Origin: Balneolaceae bacterium
GTDB lineage: Bacteria; Bacteroidota; Rhodothermia; Balneolales; Balneolaceae
DNA: 64,000 nt
Direction of reading: 5' to 3'
Assembly: GCA_020832285.1 (NCBI GenBank)
Contig: JAFIFB010000061.1
Coordinates: 1-64,000 of the forward strand
The notes beneath the pieces are model-generated. The model worked only from the letters and a program-made list of their open reading frames with translations. It made no database searches and was not told the DNA's origin. This document shows, piece by piece, positions 41,862-50,541 of this stretch (within the stretch, counting starts at the first letter, position 1; every line of letters starts with the position of its first letter). Made by a program: the position numbers and the translations under genes.

Positions 41862-43724
41862 TTAAACACTGAAAGACTCTGTTTCGCAGCCACTGTATGT
41901 GGGTACGATCCGTTGAATTTCCTGAAGAATCTTTTCCCTGTTCCCTTCTAATGCTATTTCTCTGAGCTTTTCTATTCTTTGTTCGAGATCAGGGAGCACT
42001 CCGTTTTTAGGAGAAATATAAATTTTTTCATGTTTGGTCGTATGAATACCTTCATCGTCAGTTAAGAGTTCTTCAAAGAGTTTTTCACCGGGCCGTATAC
42101 CGGAATACGTGATTTTAATATCCAGATCGGGTTCAAGTCCGCTAAGTTTGATCAGATCTCGTGCCATCTGTTCTATATTCACAGGTTCACCCATATCAAG
42201 CAAATAAACAGCTCCATTTTGGTTGAGGGCACCTGCCTGTAATACCAACTGAGATGCCTCCGGAATAGTCATAAAGTAACGGACCATTTCCGGATGTGTT
42301 ACAGTTACAGGGCCCCCTCTCTTAATCTGATCTTTAAAAAGCGGAATAACACTACCCCTGCTGCCCAATACATTCCCAAAACGCACAGATACAAAAACAT
42401 TCTTTTCTTCCGCGTGATTGGCACCCCACTCAACGATATGTTCGGATATTCGCTTGCTGGCCCCCATTACTGAAGTGGGATTTACAGCTTTGTCAGTTGA
42501 AATATTTACAAAATGTGATACACCGTGTTCAAGCGCAAGATTCACAACATTTCGTGTGCCGATAACATTATTCAATATCGCCTGAGCAGGATTGTCTTCC
42601 ATTAATGGAACATGCTTGTGTGCAGCTGCATGGTACACCACATCCGGTTTTTCATTTTGGAAAATATGACTCAGGCTGTTGTAATCTCTTACATCACATA
42701 TTCGGGTACAATAATCCAGATGTTGAAACTCACTGCTGATTTGGTTTACCAATTGATGAAGACTGTTTTCTCCCCTGCCTAATAGAATTACATGTCTCGG
42801 GTTAAATCTTGAAACCTGGCGTACAATTTCTGAACCAATCGAACCACCGGCTCCGGTGACTAAAATCTTTCTTTCTTCAATGCAGCTCCTGATCTCTTCA
42901 GAATTAAGGATTACCGGTTTCCGCCTGAGCAGATCGGCTACGTCTACGTTCCTGATCTGATTGATCGTTACTTTGCCACTTACAAGATCATAAATACCTG
43001 GTATGATTCGGTAGCGCACTTTACTTTTCCTTGCTCTTTCAACAACTTTTCGAATTGTCTCTCCCGATTCAGAGGGCATTGCAATTAGTATTTCATCAAT
43101 TTCCATTTTTTTTACAATTCCGGAGAGTTCTTCAATCGTCCCTTTTACAGGAATACCCAGAATTCGCTGATTTTGTTTGGACAAATCATCATCCAAAAAA
43201 GCCACAGGTAACATTTTTTCCCTGGGGTGTTTCAGCATCTCTCTTGCGGCCATAGTGCCACTTTCTCCTGCTCCAACAATCAATATTCTTTTTTTCTCAT
43301 CAGAAACTTTGGGTGAGGATTGGCGGTACTTAATAAGAAACCTTGCAGTAGCCCTCATGAAGGCCAATGCCGGAACTCCAAGCAGAAACTCCAATACAGG
43401 AATGGAAACAGGTATGACATAAATATCCCTGACAAACATTACAACAAGTAAAAAAGGTAAGGCAACAGAAACTGTAATTCTTACAATCTGAAAAAGATCT
43501 GCATAACTTGTATTTCTCCAGGCCTGCATGTAAGAACCGGACAGATATACAACCAGGGTTTTAAATATTGCAAGTATACCTGTTACAGCTAAAATCTGGC
43601 TCTCATATCCTTGAATGTTCCCATCAAAACGTATCAGGTAAGCTAAAATCGTAACAGAAGTCCACACCAAAACATCAAGAATGAACTTTACACTTTTTCT
43701 GTAATTATAAATGGTATCTTTCAT
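41862..43724 (-). CDS. Membrane-bound nucleotide-sugar 4,6-dehydratase (PglF/WbpM/CapD-like)
   Basis: A 620-residue polytopic enzyme that converts UDP-GlcNAc (or a similar NDP-sugar) to the 4-keto-6-deoxy form, the first step to bacillosamine or other rare sugars. Four to five membrane segments lie in residues 15-130. A CoA-binding-like Rossmann domain (KRILIVGAGESGTMAAREML) follows, and the SDR domain starts at KILVTGAGGSIGSEIVRQV. STDKAVNPTSVMGASKRISE carries the S-M-K variant of the catalytic triad that marks this family. It lies 105 bp after the DegT gene on the same strand, a PglF-PglE-like pair. Confidence 0.9.
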   Translation of the reverse strand: MKDTIYNYRKSVKFILDVLVWTSVTILAYLIRFDGNIQGYESQILAVTGILAIFKTLVVYLSGSYMQAWRNTSYADLFQIVRITVSVALPFLLVVMFVRDIYVIPVSIPVLEFLLGVPALAFMRATARFLIKYRQSSPKVSDEKKRILIVGAGESGTMAAREMLKHPREKMLPVAFLDDDLSKQNQRILGIPVKGTIEELSGIVKKMEIDEILIAMPSESGETIRKVVERARKSKVRYRIIPGIYDLVSGKVTINQIRNVDVADLLRRKPVILNSEEIRSCIEERKILVTGAGGSIGSEIVRQVSRFNPRHVILLGRGENSLHQLVNQISSEFQHLDYCTRICDVRDYNSLSHIFQNEKPDVVYHAAAHKHVPLMEDNPAQAILNNVIGTRNVVNLALEHGVSHFVNISTDKAVNPTSVMGASKRISEHIVEWGANHAEEKNVFVSVRFGNVLGSRGSVIPLFKDQIKRGGPVTVTHPEMVRYFMTIPEASQLVLQAGALNQNGAVYLLDMGEPVNIEQMARDLIKLSGLEPDLDIKITYSGIRPGEKLFEELLTDDEGIHTTKHEKIYISPKNGVLPDLEQRIEKLREIALEGNREKILQEIQRIVPTYSGCETESFSV

Positions 43725-43828
43725 AGCTGCTTATATATGTATGAATGCAACATGAGATCACCTCCCCCTCTTGCAAAGATATACAATAATACTAAATAAA
43801 ATTATATCTCCAACACGCTTATAATACT

Positions 43829-45106
43829 TTATCCGATATTCAGTGCGTTTTTAATGGTACTTATTACACGCATCTGATCCGATTCTGTCATATTGCTGCC
43901 ACTTGGCAAGCATAGCCCATTTTCAAATAACCAATTAGAAATTCCATTTGTGTAGTTAGGATATTGTTTAAATACAGGTTGCAAGTGCATTGGCTTCCAA
44001 AGCGGTCTAACCTCAATATTTTCTTTTTTCATTGCCATCCGGATATCTTTGCGGGTAACCCCTTTCGTTTGTTCAGAATTTAATATTATAGTGGTTAGCC
44101 AGCGGTTACTGAAATACCCAGCCGGTTCTTTTAGAAAATAGAGACCTGTTGGAGATTTATGTATGAATTTAAAAGATTGAACTGCTTCTGTCAAAGAATC
44201 ATTGCAATTATTACTAAAGCCCATAGTTGGCTCTAACCAGGTTTTACCAAGCTCTGAAAAGTATTTTTTGTAAACTTCTCTTCTTCTTTCCACACGTAAG
44301 TCTAAAACTTTCATCTGACCGCGGCCTATTCCTGCCAGGATATTACTCATGCGATAATTATACCCAATTGACGAATGTTCATAATGTGGAGCATCATCAC
44401 GTGCCTGGGTAGCGAAAAATCTGGCTTTCTTAATGAGATCACTATTATTACCAAGAAGAGCACCTCCTCCAGACGTCGTAATAATTTTATTGCCATTAAA
44501 TGATAAGATACCAAGTTTACCAAAAGATCCGCATTTCTTGTTACCTATTGATGATCCTAATGCTTCAGCAGCATCTTCGATTACAGGAATATCATATTTG
44601 CCGGCAATTTGAAGTATTTGATTCATTTTTGCAGGCATCCCATAAAGATGAACCACAATGATTGCTTTCGGCTTTTTACCCTTTTTTATTCGATCTTTAA
44701 TGGCAACTTCAAGCAGGTTGGGATCTATATTTGACGTTTCCGCTTCACTGTCAACAAAAACAGGTGTGGCTCTTTGATAGCGTATTGGATTCGCAGTAGC
44801 AGCAAATGTAAAACTCTGACATATGACTTCATCACCTTCACCCACTCCAAGTAATATTAAAGCAAGATGAATTGAAGCTGTTCCGCTGGTAAATGCTCCA
44901 GCATATTTAGTCCCTATGTATTCGGAGAGATCTCTTTCAAATCCATTAACATTTTCTCCGACCGGAGCAATCCAGTTTTTTTGAAAAGCATCTTTGATAA
45001 ACTCCATTTCTTCCCCACCCATGTGTGGAGCAGACATAAAAATTCTCTCTTTTCTATTTTCAGAATTACTTAAAGTAAATAACTTTGCTTGGGGTTGAGT
45101 TGACAT
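43829..45106 (-). CDS. DegT/DnrJ/EryC1/StrS-family aminotransferase (PglE-like)
   Basis: A 425-residue PLP enzyme that should aminate a 4-keto nucleotide sugar. ISEY-type start SAPHMGGEEMEFIKDAF matches the family. FTSGTASIHLALILLGVGEGDEVICQSFTF binds PLP phosphate. VIEDAAEALGSSIGNKKCGSFGKLGILSFNGNKIITTSGGG contains the Lys (N-K) for the Schiff base. The C-terminal half has NYRMSNILAGIGRGQM. Together with the downstream 4,6-dehydratase gene it can make a 4-amino-4,6-dideoxy sugar nucleotide for a surface glycan. No acetyltransferase of the pathway is adjacent. Confidence 0.9.
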   Translation of the reverse strand: MSTQPQAKLFTLSNSENRKERIFMSAPHMGGEEMEFIKDAFQKNWIAPVGENVNGFERDLSEYIGTKYAGAFTSGTASIHLALILLGVGEGDEVICQSFTFAATANPIRYQRATPVFVDSEAETSNIDPNLLEVAIKDRIKKGKKPKAIIVVHLYGMPAKMNQILQIAGKYDIPVIEDAAEALGSSIGNKKCGSFGKLGILSFNGNKIITTSGGGALLGNNSDLIKKARFFATQARDDAPHYEHSSIGYNYRMSNILAGIGRGQMKVLDLRVERRREVYKKYFSELGKTWLEPTMGFSNNCNDSLTEAVQSFKFIHKSPTGLYFLKEPAGYFSNRWLTTIILNSEQTKGVTRKDIRMAMKKENIEVRPLWKPMHLQPVFKQYPNYTNGISNWLFENGLCLPSGSNMTESDQMRVISTIKNALNIG

Positions 45107-45517
45107 TACTAATCGGTGATTCTTAGTCTAATTATTTTAAATTACTCTCATCTAAACAATGCTTTGTGATTTGCAAATGGGCCTCTACTGTTTGAAAATA
45201 ATGTACAAAATATCAGATCTGTAAAGGTTAAAGAAAATATTAGAATTTTTTAATAATTTGTGAAAAATTCAGATAAAAACAAAATTTTTATGGCTTTACG
45301 ATTATACATCAGTATGACCTTTAGGATAATCTAATGTTTCATATGCTATCTGAATCTTGAAATTTTTTATACGATCAAGCTTAATTATTGAAATGCAGAC
45401 CCATAAAGTACTTTTTAATTATTCCATTTAATACCATATTATCTATATGGGTAAAAGTTATTTTTGAAAAAATCAGAAAAGAAGAAAAAAATATCTAAAA
45501 AATATAACCTGACAACG
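45107..45517. other. A/T-rich intergenic region between divergent genes
   Basis: This gap separates the aminotransferase and Usp genes and must hold both promoters. It is markedly A/T-rich but I see no repeat copy, hairpin or RNA gene. Confidence 0.5.
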
Positions 45518-46384
45518 ATGAAAATTCTTGTTCCAATTGATTTTTCCGAGAGAAGCACAAAAGCACTTGAAGTAGCTGATATATTTGCTAAGCTTTTTGG
45601 AGGAATGGTAACCCCTTTCTACTCACACTTGCCTATTTCAGAACTGGATGAACCTTATGCACTTGGCATAAGTACAAAAATTTATCAAAAGTTTGATGAA
45701 CTGGAAAAAACGCTTTTAAACAGGGCTAAGGAGGTTAGTCAACAAAAGGTATCTAAAGAACGATTGACTGATCCAATTGTAACGATGGGCAATGCTGCAG
45801 AATCAATCATCAATACTTCAGAAAAGTTTGATTATGTGATCATGAGTACTCACGGTCGTACTGGATTCAGCCGGCTGTTACTGGGTTCTGTTGCAGAAAA
45901 AGTTCTCAGGCTTGCAAGTACTCCTGTCATGGTAGTGAAAAATGATTCAGAAGTAAAAGACTTCAAGAACATTCTATTGACTACAGATTTTTCAGAAAAT
46001 GCAGCCCAGGCATTTCCTTATGCAATCGACATTGCAAAACGATCTGGTGGTACCATTGATCTTATACATATTCTGAGTTTTGAACAATTCGATGAAAAAG
46101 AGAAAGATCTTTCTCTTCGAAAGATCAGAGAAGAGCGACTTAAGCTTCTCAAAAAAGAATATTTTAATGAGATAGAAGAACAGGTCCGGGAAAAAGTAGT
46201 TGTATCACATGATTCTCCTCATGAAGCTATTTATAATCACGTGCAGGATAATCCATACAATTTAATTGTAATGGCTACTGTAGGGCGAACCGGACTCAAT
46301 TATCTGATGATGGGAAGCACAACGGCCAATGTAGTCCGCCATGTGGATAGCGCAGTTCTCAGTATTAATCCACAAAAAAATTGA
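45518..46384 (+). CDS. Tandem-domain universal stress protein (UspA)
   Basis: Two UspA domains in one chain: residues 1-145 start MKILVPIDFSERSTKALEVA and end with STHGRTGFSRLLLGSVAEKVL; the second starts ILLTTDFSENAAQAFPYAID and ends with ATVGRTGLNYLMMGSTTANVV. Both copies keep the G-R-T-G...G-S pattern of ATP-binding Usp domains. The ATG at 45518 is chosen because the family starts with M-K-x-I-L-V-P-x-D; a TTG at 45464 would add 18 Lys-rich residues. Role: stress, starvation or adhesion-related signalling. No operon partner. Confidence 0.92.
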   Translation: MKILVPIDFSERSTKALEVADIFAKLFGGMVTPFYSHLPISELDEPYALGISTKIYQKFDELEKTLLNRAKEVSQQKVSKERLTDPIVTMGNAAESIINTSEKFDYVIMSTHGRTGFSRLLLGSVAEKVLRLASTPVMVVKNDSEVKDFKNILLTTDFSENAAQAFPYAIDIAKRSGGTIDLIHILSFEQFDEKEKDLSLRKIREERLKLLKKEYFNEIEEQVREKVVVSHDSPHEAIYNHVQDNPYNLIVMATVGRTGLNYLMMGSTTANVVRHVDSAVLSINPQKN

Positions 46385-46468
46385 TCCGATATGTCATTTT
46401 TAAGGAAATGCCTGGTAAGAATGATCTCTTCCGTTCAAAAAAATGAATGGCAACTGTTTTCACTTAAA

Positions 46469-48019
46469 TTATTGAAAATTCACTCTCACTGTTCCCATAA
46501 GGTGCCACCTGTCTATTGATCTGTCTGCCTCTTGGGAACGAAAAGTTATTCCGGGAGAACTATTTGGCAGTGGTGAATAATCGTACTGTGCATAATCATA
46601 CACAGATGAAACTTCATCCCACGCTGTATACTGGGCTGCAAGATCTAACTGTACATTACGGGTAAGCAAAATACCTGCTCCAAACCCAAACACATGTTTG
46701 TGATCGTTTCCGTTGATATAACGGCTTGGATGATACTGATAACCACCTCTGACTGTAAATTCCGGGCTTAACTGGTAAGCCAGGCCACTCCTCAATGACC
46801 ATACAGAACGATAATTTTCATTTATAAAATCATTCTCAATCAGTTCATCTTCAAATAATTCACTGCCTTCGAAGTCGATGGTCGTATTCTGGTAGTTTGT
46901 GTAATCAGTAGAGAATGAGGCCGAAAGGCCGGATATATCCGTTATACCCGCACCCAGTGAAATAATGGAGGGGTATCTTATTTTGTAAGAAAACTCTGTT
47001 CCGATATCATCAGCAAAATCTACACCATTGTTAAAGGTAGTCCTGATATTGGCATCAAATACTTCATCAACTTCGATAGATGTGGGAAAAGTATAGCTGC
47101 CACCGATATTAAAGTGATCATTAATTCTGTAGATAAGACCGGCCCGTGCCCTGAATCCGATATAGCGGCTTCTCAGTTGATCGTCGAGGAGTATATTATC
47201 GATATCTGTATCTCCGACTCCATCATCATTACTGTCTATTATAGCACTGTCATAATCATTAAATTCATCCACCTCCTGAAAGATCCGGGTGTAATTAAAT
47301 CTTCCGGAAAGTAATCCGATACTGGCACCAAACATCAAGTTTTCCTGAAATTCAGTAGCGAAAAACATAGAGTATTCTCCGCTGTAACCCCGCTGTATAA
47401 TTTCTCCCTGCTGAGTAATTCCTAAAAAGTCTCCCCATTGTTCAAATCCAATTCTGAAAATAGACTCATCCCAATCCTCAAATTCATCTCCAAAATCTGT
47501 AGCAAACGTATTAAAAGCAATTTCCTGGTAGGGAGAGCCTTCTGCCTTAAATTTATCAGTTATTGTGTTGTTTTCATTTCTTCCCCGAAAACCAAGGGCC
47601 CTGTTGTAAACAGAGTGTTGGGTATAACCTGCACCAAACACAAAACTCCCCTGAACAGTCGGGAAAGAGTACAAAAAACCGATGTTGGAAATACCGCTCT
47701 GATTATCATCCAAAGCGCGATTGTTCCCTAAAAAAGTGGCGGTCTCGTCCACTGCTCGAAAAGACAAACCGAATTCACCAAAACTGGTTTTATGAAGGGC
47801 CATACTTGCAGGATTATCAATAAATGAGCCTTGCCCGGACTTAAATGCGGTTCCCGGCAGAATGATGGAAACTGGATCGGAGGCTGAACTCTGGCTGCCA
47901 AATAATGTTGCCTGATTACTGTATAGTAATGCATTGTTCGGGTTTGAGTCTTGGGCAGATGCACGGCCCACCCCAAAAAGAAGCGCTACTAACAGTATGG
48001 TTTTTAAGATCCTGCGCAT
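46469..48019 (-). CDS. Outer membrane protein of the OmpP1/FadL/TodX family
   Basis: A 516-residue exported beta-barrel. Signal peptide residues 1-22 (ending ASA-Q). The N-terminal region NNALLYSNQATLFGSQSSASDPVSIILPGTAFKSGQGSFIDNPASMALHK is the FadL hatch-like segment with the NPASM motif, and the rest alternates strands and loops, ending in the aromatic-rich GTVRVNFQ (terminal Gln, not Phe). Such proteins import hydrophobic compounds. An acidic loop DSNDDGVGDTDID resembles a thrombospondin-type-3 calcium loop, unusual inside this barrel. Monocistronic, followed by the lipoprotein gene upstream. Confidence 0.8.
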   Translation of the reverse strand: MRRILKTILLVALLFGVGRASAQDSNPNNALLYSNQATLFGSQSSASDPVSIILPGTAFKSGQGSFIDNPASMALHKTSFGEFGLSFRAVDETATFLGNNRALDDNQSGISNIGFLYSFPTVQGSFVFGAGYTQHSVYNRALGFRGRNENNTITDKFKAEGSPYQEIAFNTFATDFGDEFEDWDESIFRIGFEQWGDFLGITQQGEIIQRGYSGEYSMFFATEFQENLMFGASIGLLSGRFNYTRIFQEVDEFNDYDSAIIDSNDDGVGDTDIDNILLDDQLRSRYIGFRARAGLIYRINDHFNIGGSYTFPTSIEVDEVFDANIRTTFNNGVDFADDIGTEFSYKIRYPSIISLGAGITDISGLSASFSTDYTNYQNTTIDFEGSELFEDELIENDFINENYRSVWSLRSGLAYQLSPEFTVRGGYQYHPSRYINGNDHKHVFGFGAGILLTRNVQLDLAAQYTAWDEVSSVYDYAQYDYSPLPNSSPGITFRSQEADRSIDRWHLMGTVRVNFQ

Positions 48020-48103
48020 ACTACTCCAATTGATTTGACAAACAGTTGATAATTAGGTTGCAAATGGGGCCTGAAAATCAATTACAGGTCTTCTTAACAG
48101 TTT

Positions 48104-49696
48104 TTAGTTTCTGTTGTTTGAGCGACTGCGGGAATTTGTAGCACGGCTGCTGTTCGTGTTGCTCCTTGCAGATCTTACAGACGAACTGTTATTGCTGCTG
48201 CTGCGGTTTGAACGTACTGTTGAACGATTGTTATTATTATTTGAACTTGATCGTGTAACAGAGGAACTTCGCGTGGTGTTTCCGCTTGACCGGTTTACAG
48301 ATGAACTTCTTGATGAATTGTTCACGGCGCTGTTAACAGCTCTGTTTACAACTCTTCCCAAAGTACTGCTGCTGCGTGAAGATGACTGGTTTTGATTAAC
48401 CCTGGCACTGCTACTAACATTCGATGCAGACTGAGTGGGATTCACCCGATCCCTGATATTTTGTACAGCCCGCTGCTGGCTTGTAACAGGGCCCCGCTGA
48501 GCAGCAGAAGTGGTATTGTTCGAAGTACGGCTGGTTGCAACACTGCTTCGGTTACTCGTTGCCGTTCTTGCACGGTTAACTGCACTGCTGTTATTATTAT
48601 CCCTGTTATTCAGAATCGCAGAAGATGTCTGCCTGTCATTAGAAGATCGATTTCTTTCAACGTTTCCGCTGTTCCTGTTTGTAGAATTGCTCCGATTAAC
48701 AGCTCCTCTGTTATTGTTGGAATTGTTACTGCGGTTCACGTTGCCGCTTGAACGGTTGTTGTTCGTTGAACGATCACGGTTTACAGTTCCTCTGTTTGTG
48801 TTATTATTCGAGCCTCTGTTGACAGTACCTCTGTTTGTATTGTTATTCGAGCCCCTGTTAACTGTTCCTCTGTTTGTGCTCCGGTCACTGCCACGACTTC
48901 TCACCGTAGAATTGGTTCCCCGTGTGCGATTTACATTACCACTGCGGTTCACCTGCTGTGTCCTTGTATTAGAACGTACATCTGTTCGTGAACGAACGTT
49001 TGCTCCGGACTGCACCCGTGCGTCAGATCGCGTAGTTCGGTTCACATTCTGAACTCCTCGCGAGGTAAGGGCAGTACTTCTCGGGCCATAGTTCCTAACA
49101 GGCCGGGTCGACCTTACATCAGTAAAGAAAACATATCCATAATATGGTCGGGTGTGGCCCCAATATCCATAATGCGGGTAATAGCCCGGATATCTGTATG
49201 GTGAATAAAATGCATAAGGGGATCTGTGCCAGCCGTAATAAGGACGGTGCCAGCCATAATTGAAACCAAAGCTAAAATGCCATCTCGGTGATCTGTAAAA
49301 CGGATAAGGATCGTAATAGCTATAGAAAAACGGATCGTAGTGATAGAAACTCCGGCCGTGGTAATGATGGTGATTCACAACAACATTGCGATAATGTCTG
49401 TTCTGAGCTAAGGATGCACCATGATTTACATACCAATCCCTGGTCTCATGATCTACAAAATAGTAGGCCTCCGAATCTACCCAGCCATCTTCGTAACCCA
49501 GGGCATAATCTTCTTCATTCACCACATCCTGGGAACGCTCCTGCAGGGCTGCCTGACCAGATTGTGCACGGTCTGCAGCTACTCGTTCGCCGGTTGACGG
49601 ATAGCGTTCTTCAACAGTTTGTAACTGTGTGTAGCAACCTGACATCAAAAAAGCCAGTACGGTAATCAAAATGGGAAATTTAGCTGTAAACTTCAT
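48104..49696 (-). CDS. Lipoprotein with Asn/Arg/Ser-rich repetitive domain
   Basis: The ATG at 49696 has an unusually strong ribosome-binding site (GGAGG, 7 bp upstream) and starts MKFTAKFPILITVLAFLMSGCYT, a lipoprotein signal with lipobox LMSGC. Residues 50-100 are acidic and helical. Residues about 105-200 are very Tyr/His/Pro-rich (YNYGWHRPYYGWHRSPYAF). From about residue 220 to 530 the chain is almost only Asn, Arg, Ser, Thr, with a repeat of 13 residues (NRGTVNRGSNNNT, about three times). It is strongly basic. An upstream start at 49735 is unlikely. Function unknown; surface-matrix or nucleic-acid binding is imaginable. Confidence 0.7.
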   Translation of the reverse strand: MKFTAKFPILITVLAFLMSGCYTQLQTVEERYPSTGERVAADRAQSGQAALQERSQDVVNEEDYALGYEDGWVDSEAYYFVDHETRDWYVNHGASLAQNRHYRNVVVNHHHYHGRSFYHYDPFFYSYYDPYPFYRSPRWHFSFGFNYGWHRPYYGWHRSPYAFYSPYRYPGYYPHYGYWGHTRPYYGYVFFTDVRSTRPVRNYGPRSTALTSRGVQNVNRTTRSDARVQSGANVRSRTDVRSNTRTQQVNRSGNVNRTRGTNSTVRSRGSDRSTNRGTVNRGSNNNTNRGTVNRGSNNNTNRGTVNRDRSTNNNRSSGNVNRSNNSNNNRGAVNRSNSTNRNSGNVERNRSSNDRQTSSAILNNRDNNNSSAVNRARTATSNRSSVATSRTSNNTTSAAQRGPVTSQQRAVQNIRDRVNPTQSASNVSSSARVNQNQSSSRSSSTLGRVVNRAVNSAVNNSSRSSSVNRSSGNTTRSSSVTRSSSNNNNNRSTVRSNRSSSNNSSSVRSARSNTNSSRATNSRSRSNNRN

Positions 49697-49897
49697 GGTA
49701 GCCTCCGGGCTTCGGTATCGATTATTCTTATCCACTACTAATTTAATATAAAATAGATAAATACAATATCACATGACCATGTGATAGGTTATATATCCAA
49801 CACAAGGCTGCATGTAATTTGTTCTTGAGGCAGCTCCGTTTTTCAATCAGGACAAACCTATTGGCCACCAAGCCGCCAGAAGAATTCTGCCAAAATT

Positions 49898-50530
49898 TCA
49901 AATTTCGCCACGAAGCGATTTTGCAATTACCTCTGCCTTAGAGTTAACGTGTAATTTCTTATAAATGTTTCTTATATGAGCACGAACCGTATCAATAGAA
50001 ATATCAAACCGATCGGCAATCAGTTTGTAGCTGAGTCCGTCTACCAGGCCGTTAACAATGTCCTGTTCGCGTGCGGTCAGATCGCTTTCCGGTTTTTCTT
50101 CTTTTTTGGATTCATTAAAGTGCTGAATCACTTTTCGTGCTATCTGCGGTGACATTGGTGCGCCACCGGATGCCAGATTTTCAATCGACTCCTTAATTTC
50201 AGGAAGTGATGTGTGTTTCAGCAAATATCCTGATGCACCAGCCACTAATGAATCAAAAATTTTGTGTGAATCGTGGTAAATCGTCAACATAATAATTTCG
50301 ATCTCGGGATACTCTTTTTTAATGATGCCGATTCCCTTAATACCGGACATTCCCGGAAGCTGAATATCCATTAGCATCACATCGGGAGGATCGTGCTCTT
50401 TCAGATAATCCAGCATCTCCTCTACCGAATCAACCGCTGTTTTGCAGCTCATATTATCCTGCATATCCAGGTAACGCTGTATAAGATCTCTGATTTTAAC
50501 GTTGTCTTCAACAATTCCTATTTCAATCAT
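49898..50530 (-). CDS. NarL/LuxR-type response regulator
   Basis: A 210-residue two-component regulator. The receiver domain has EIGIVEDN at the start, the phospho-acceptor in VMLMDIQLPGMSG, and Thr and Lys at the switch positions (MLTIYHDSH, LLKHTS). The C-terminal LuxR helix-turn-helix (LTAREQDIVNGLVDGLSYKLIADRFDISIDTVRAHIRNIYKKL) binds DNA. It follows the sensor kinase gene by 11 bp on the same strand; the pair is a complete two-component system. The targets are unknown. Confidence 0.95.
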   Translation of the reverse strand: MIEIGIVEDNVKIRDLIQRYLDMQDNMSCKTAVDSVEEMLDYLKEHDPPDVMLMDIQLPGMSGIKGIGIIKKEYPEIEIIMLTIYHDSHKIFDSLVAGASGYLLKHTSLPEIKESIENLASGGAPMSPQIARKVIQHFNESKKEEKPESDLTAREQDIVNGLVDGLSYKLIADRFDISIDTVRAHIRNIYKKLHVNSKAEVIAKSLRGEI

Positions 50531-50541
50531 GTTTAATCACT

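Noticed and set aside
48510-49052. 180-codon Leu/Val-rich plus-strand frame that looks like a membrane protein
   Set aside because: Reverse of the Asn/Arg/Ser-rich lipoprotein; its hydrophobicity follows from antisense of AAC/CGT codons.
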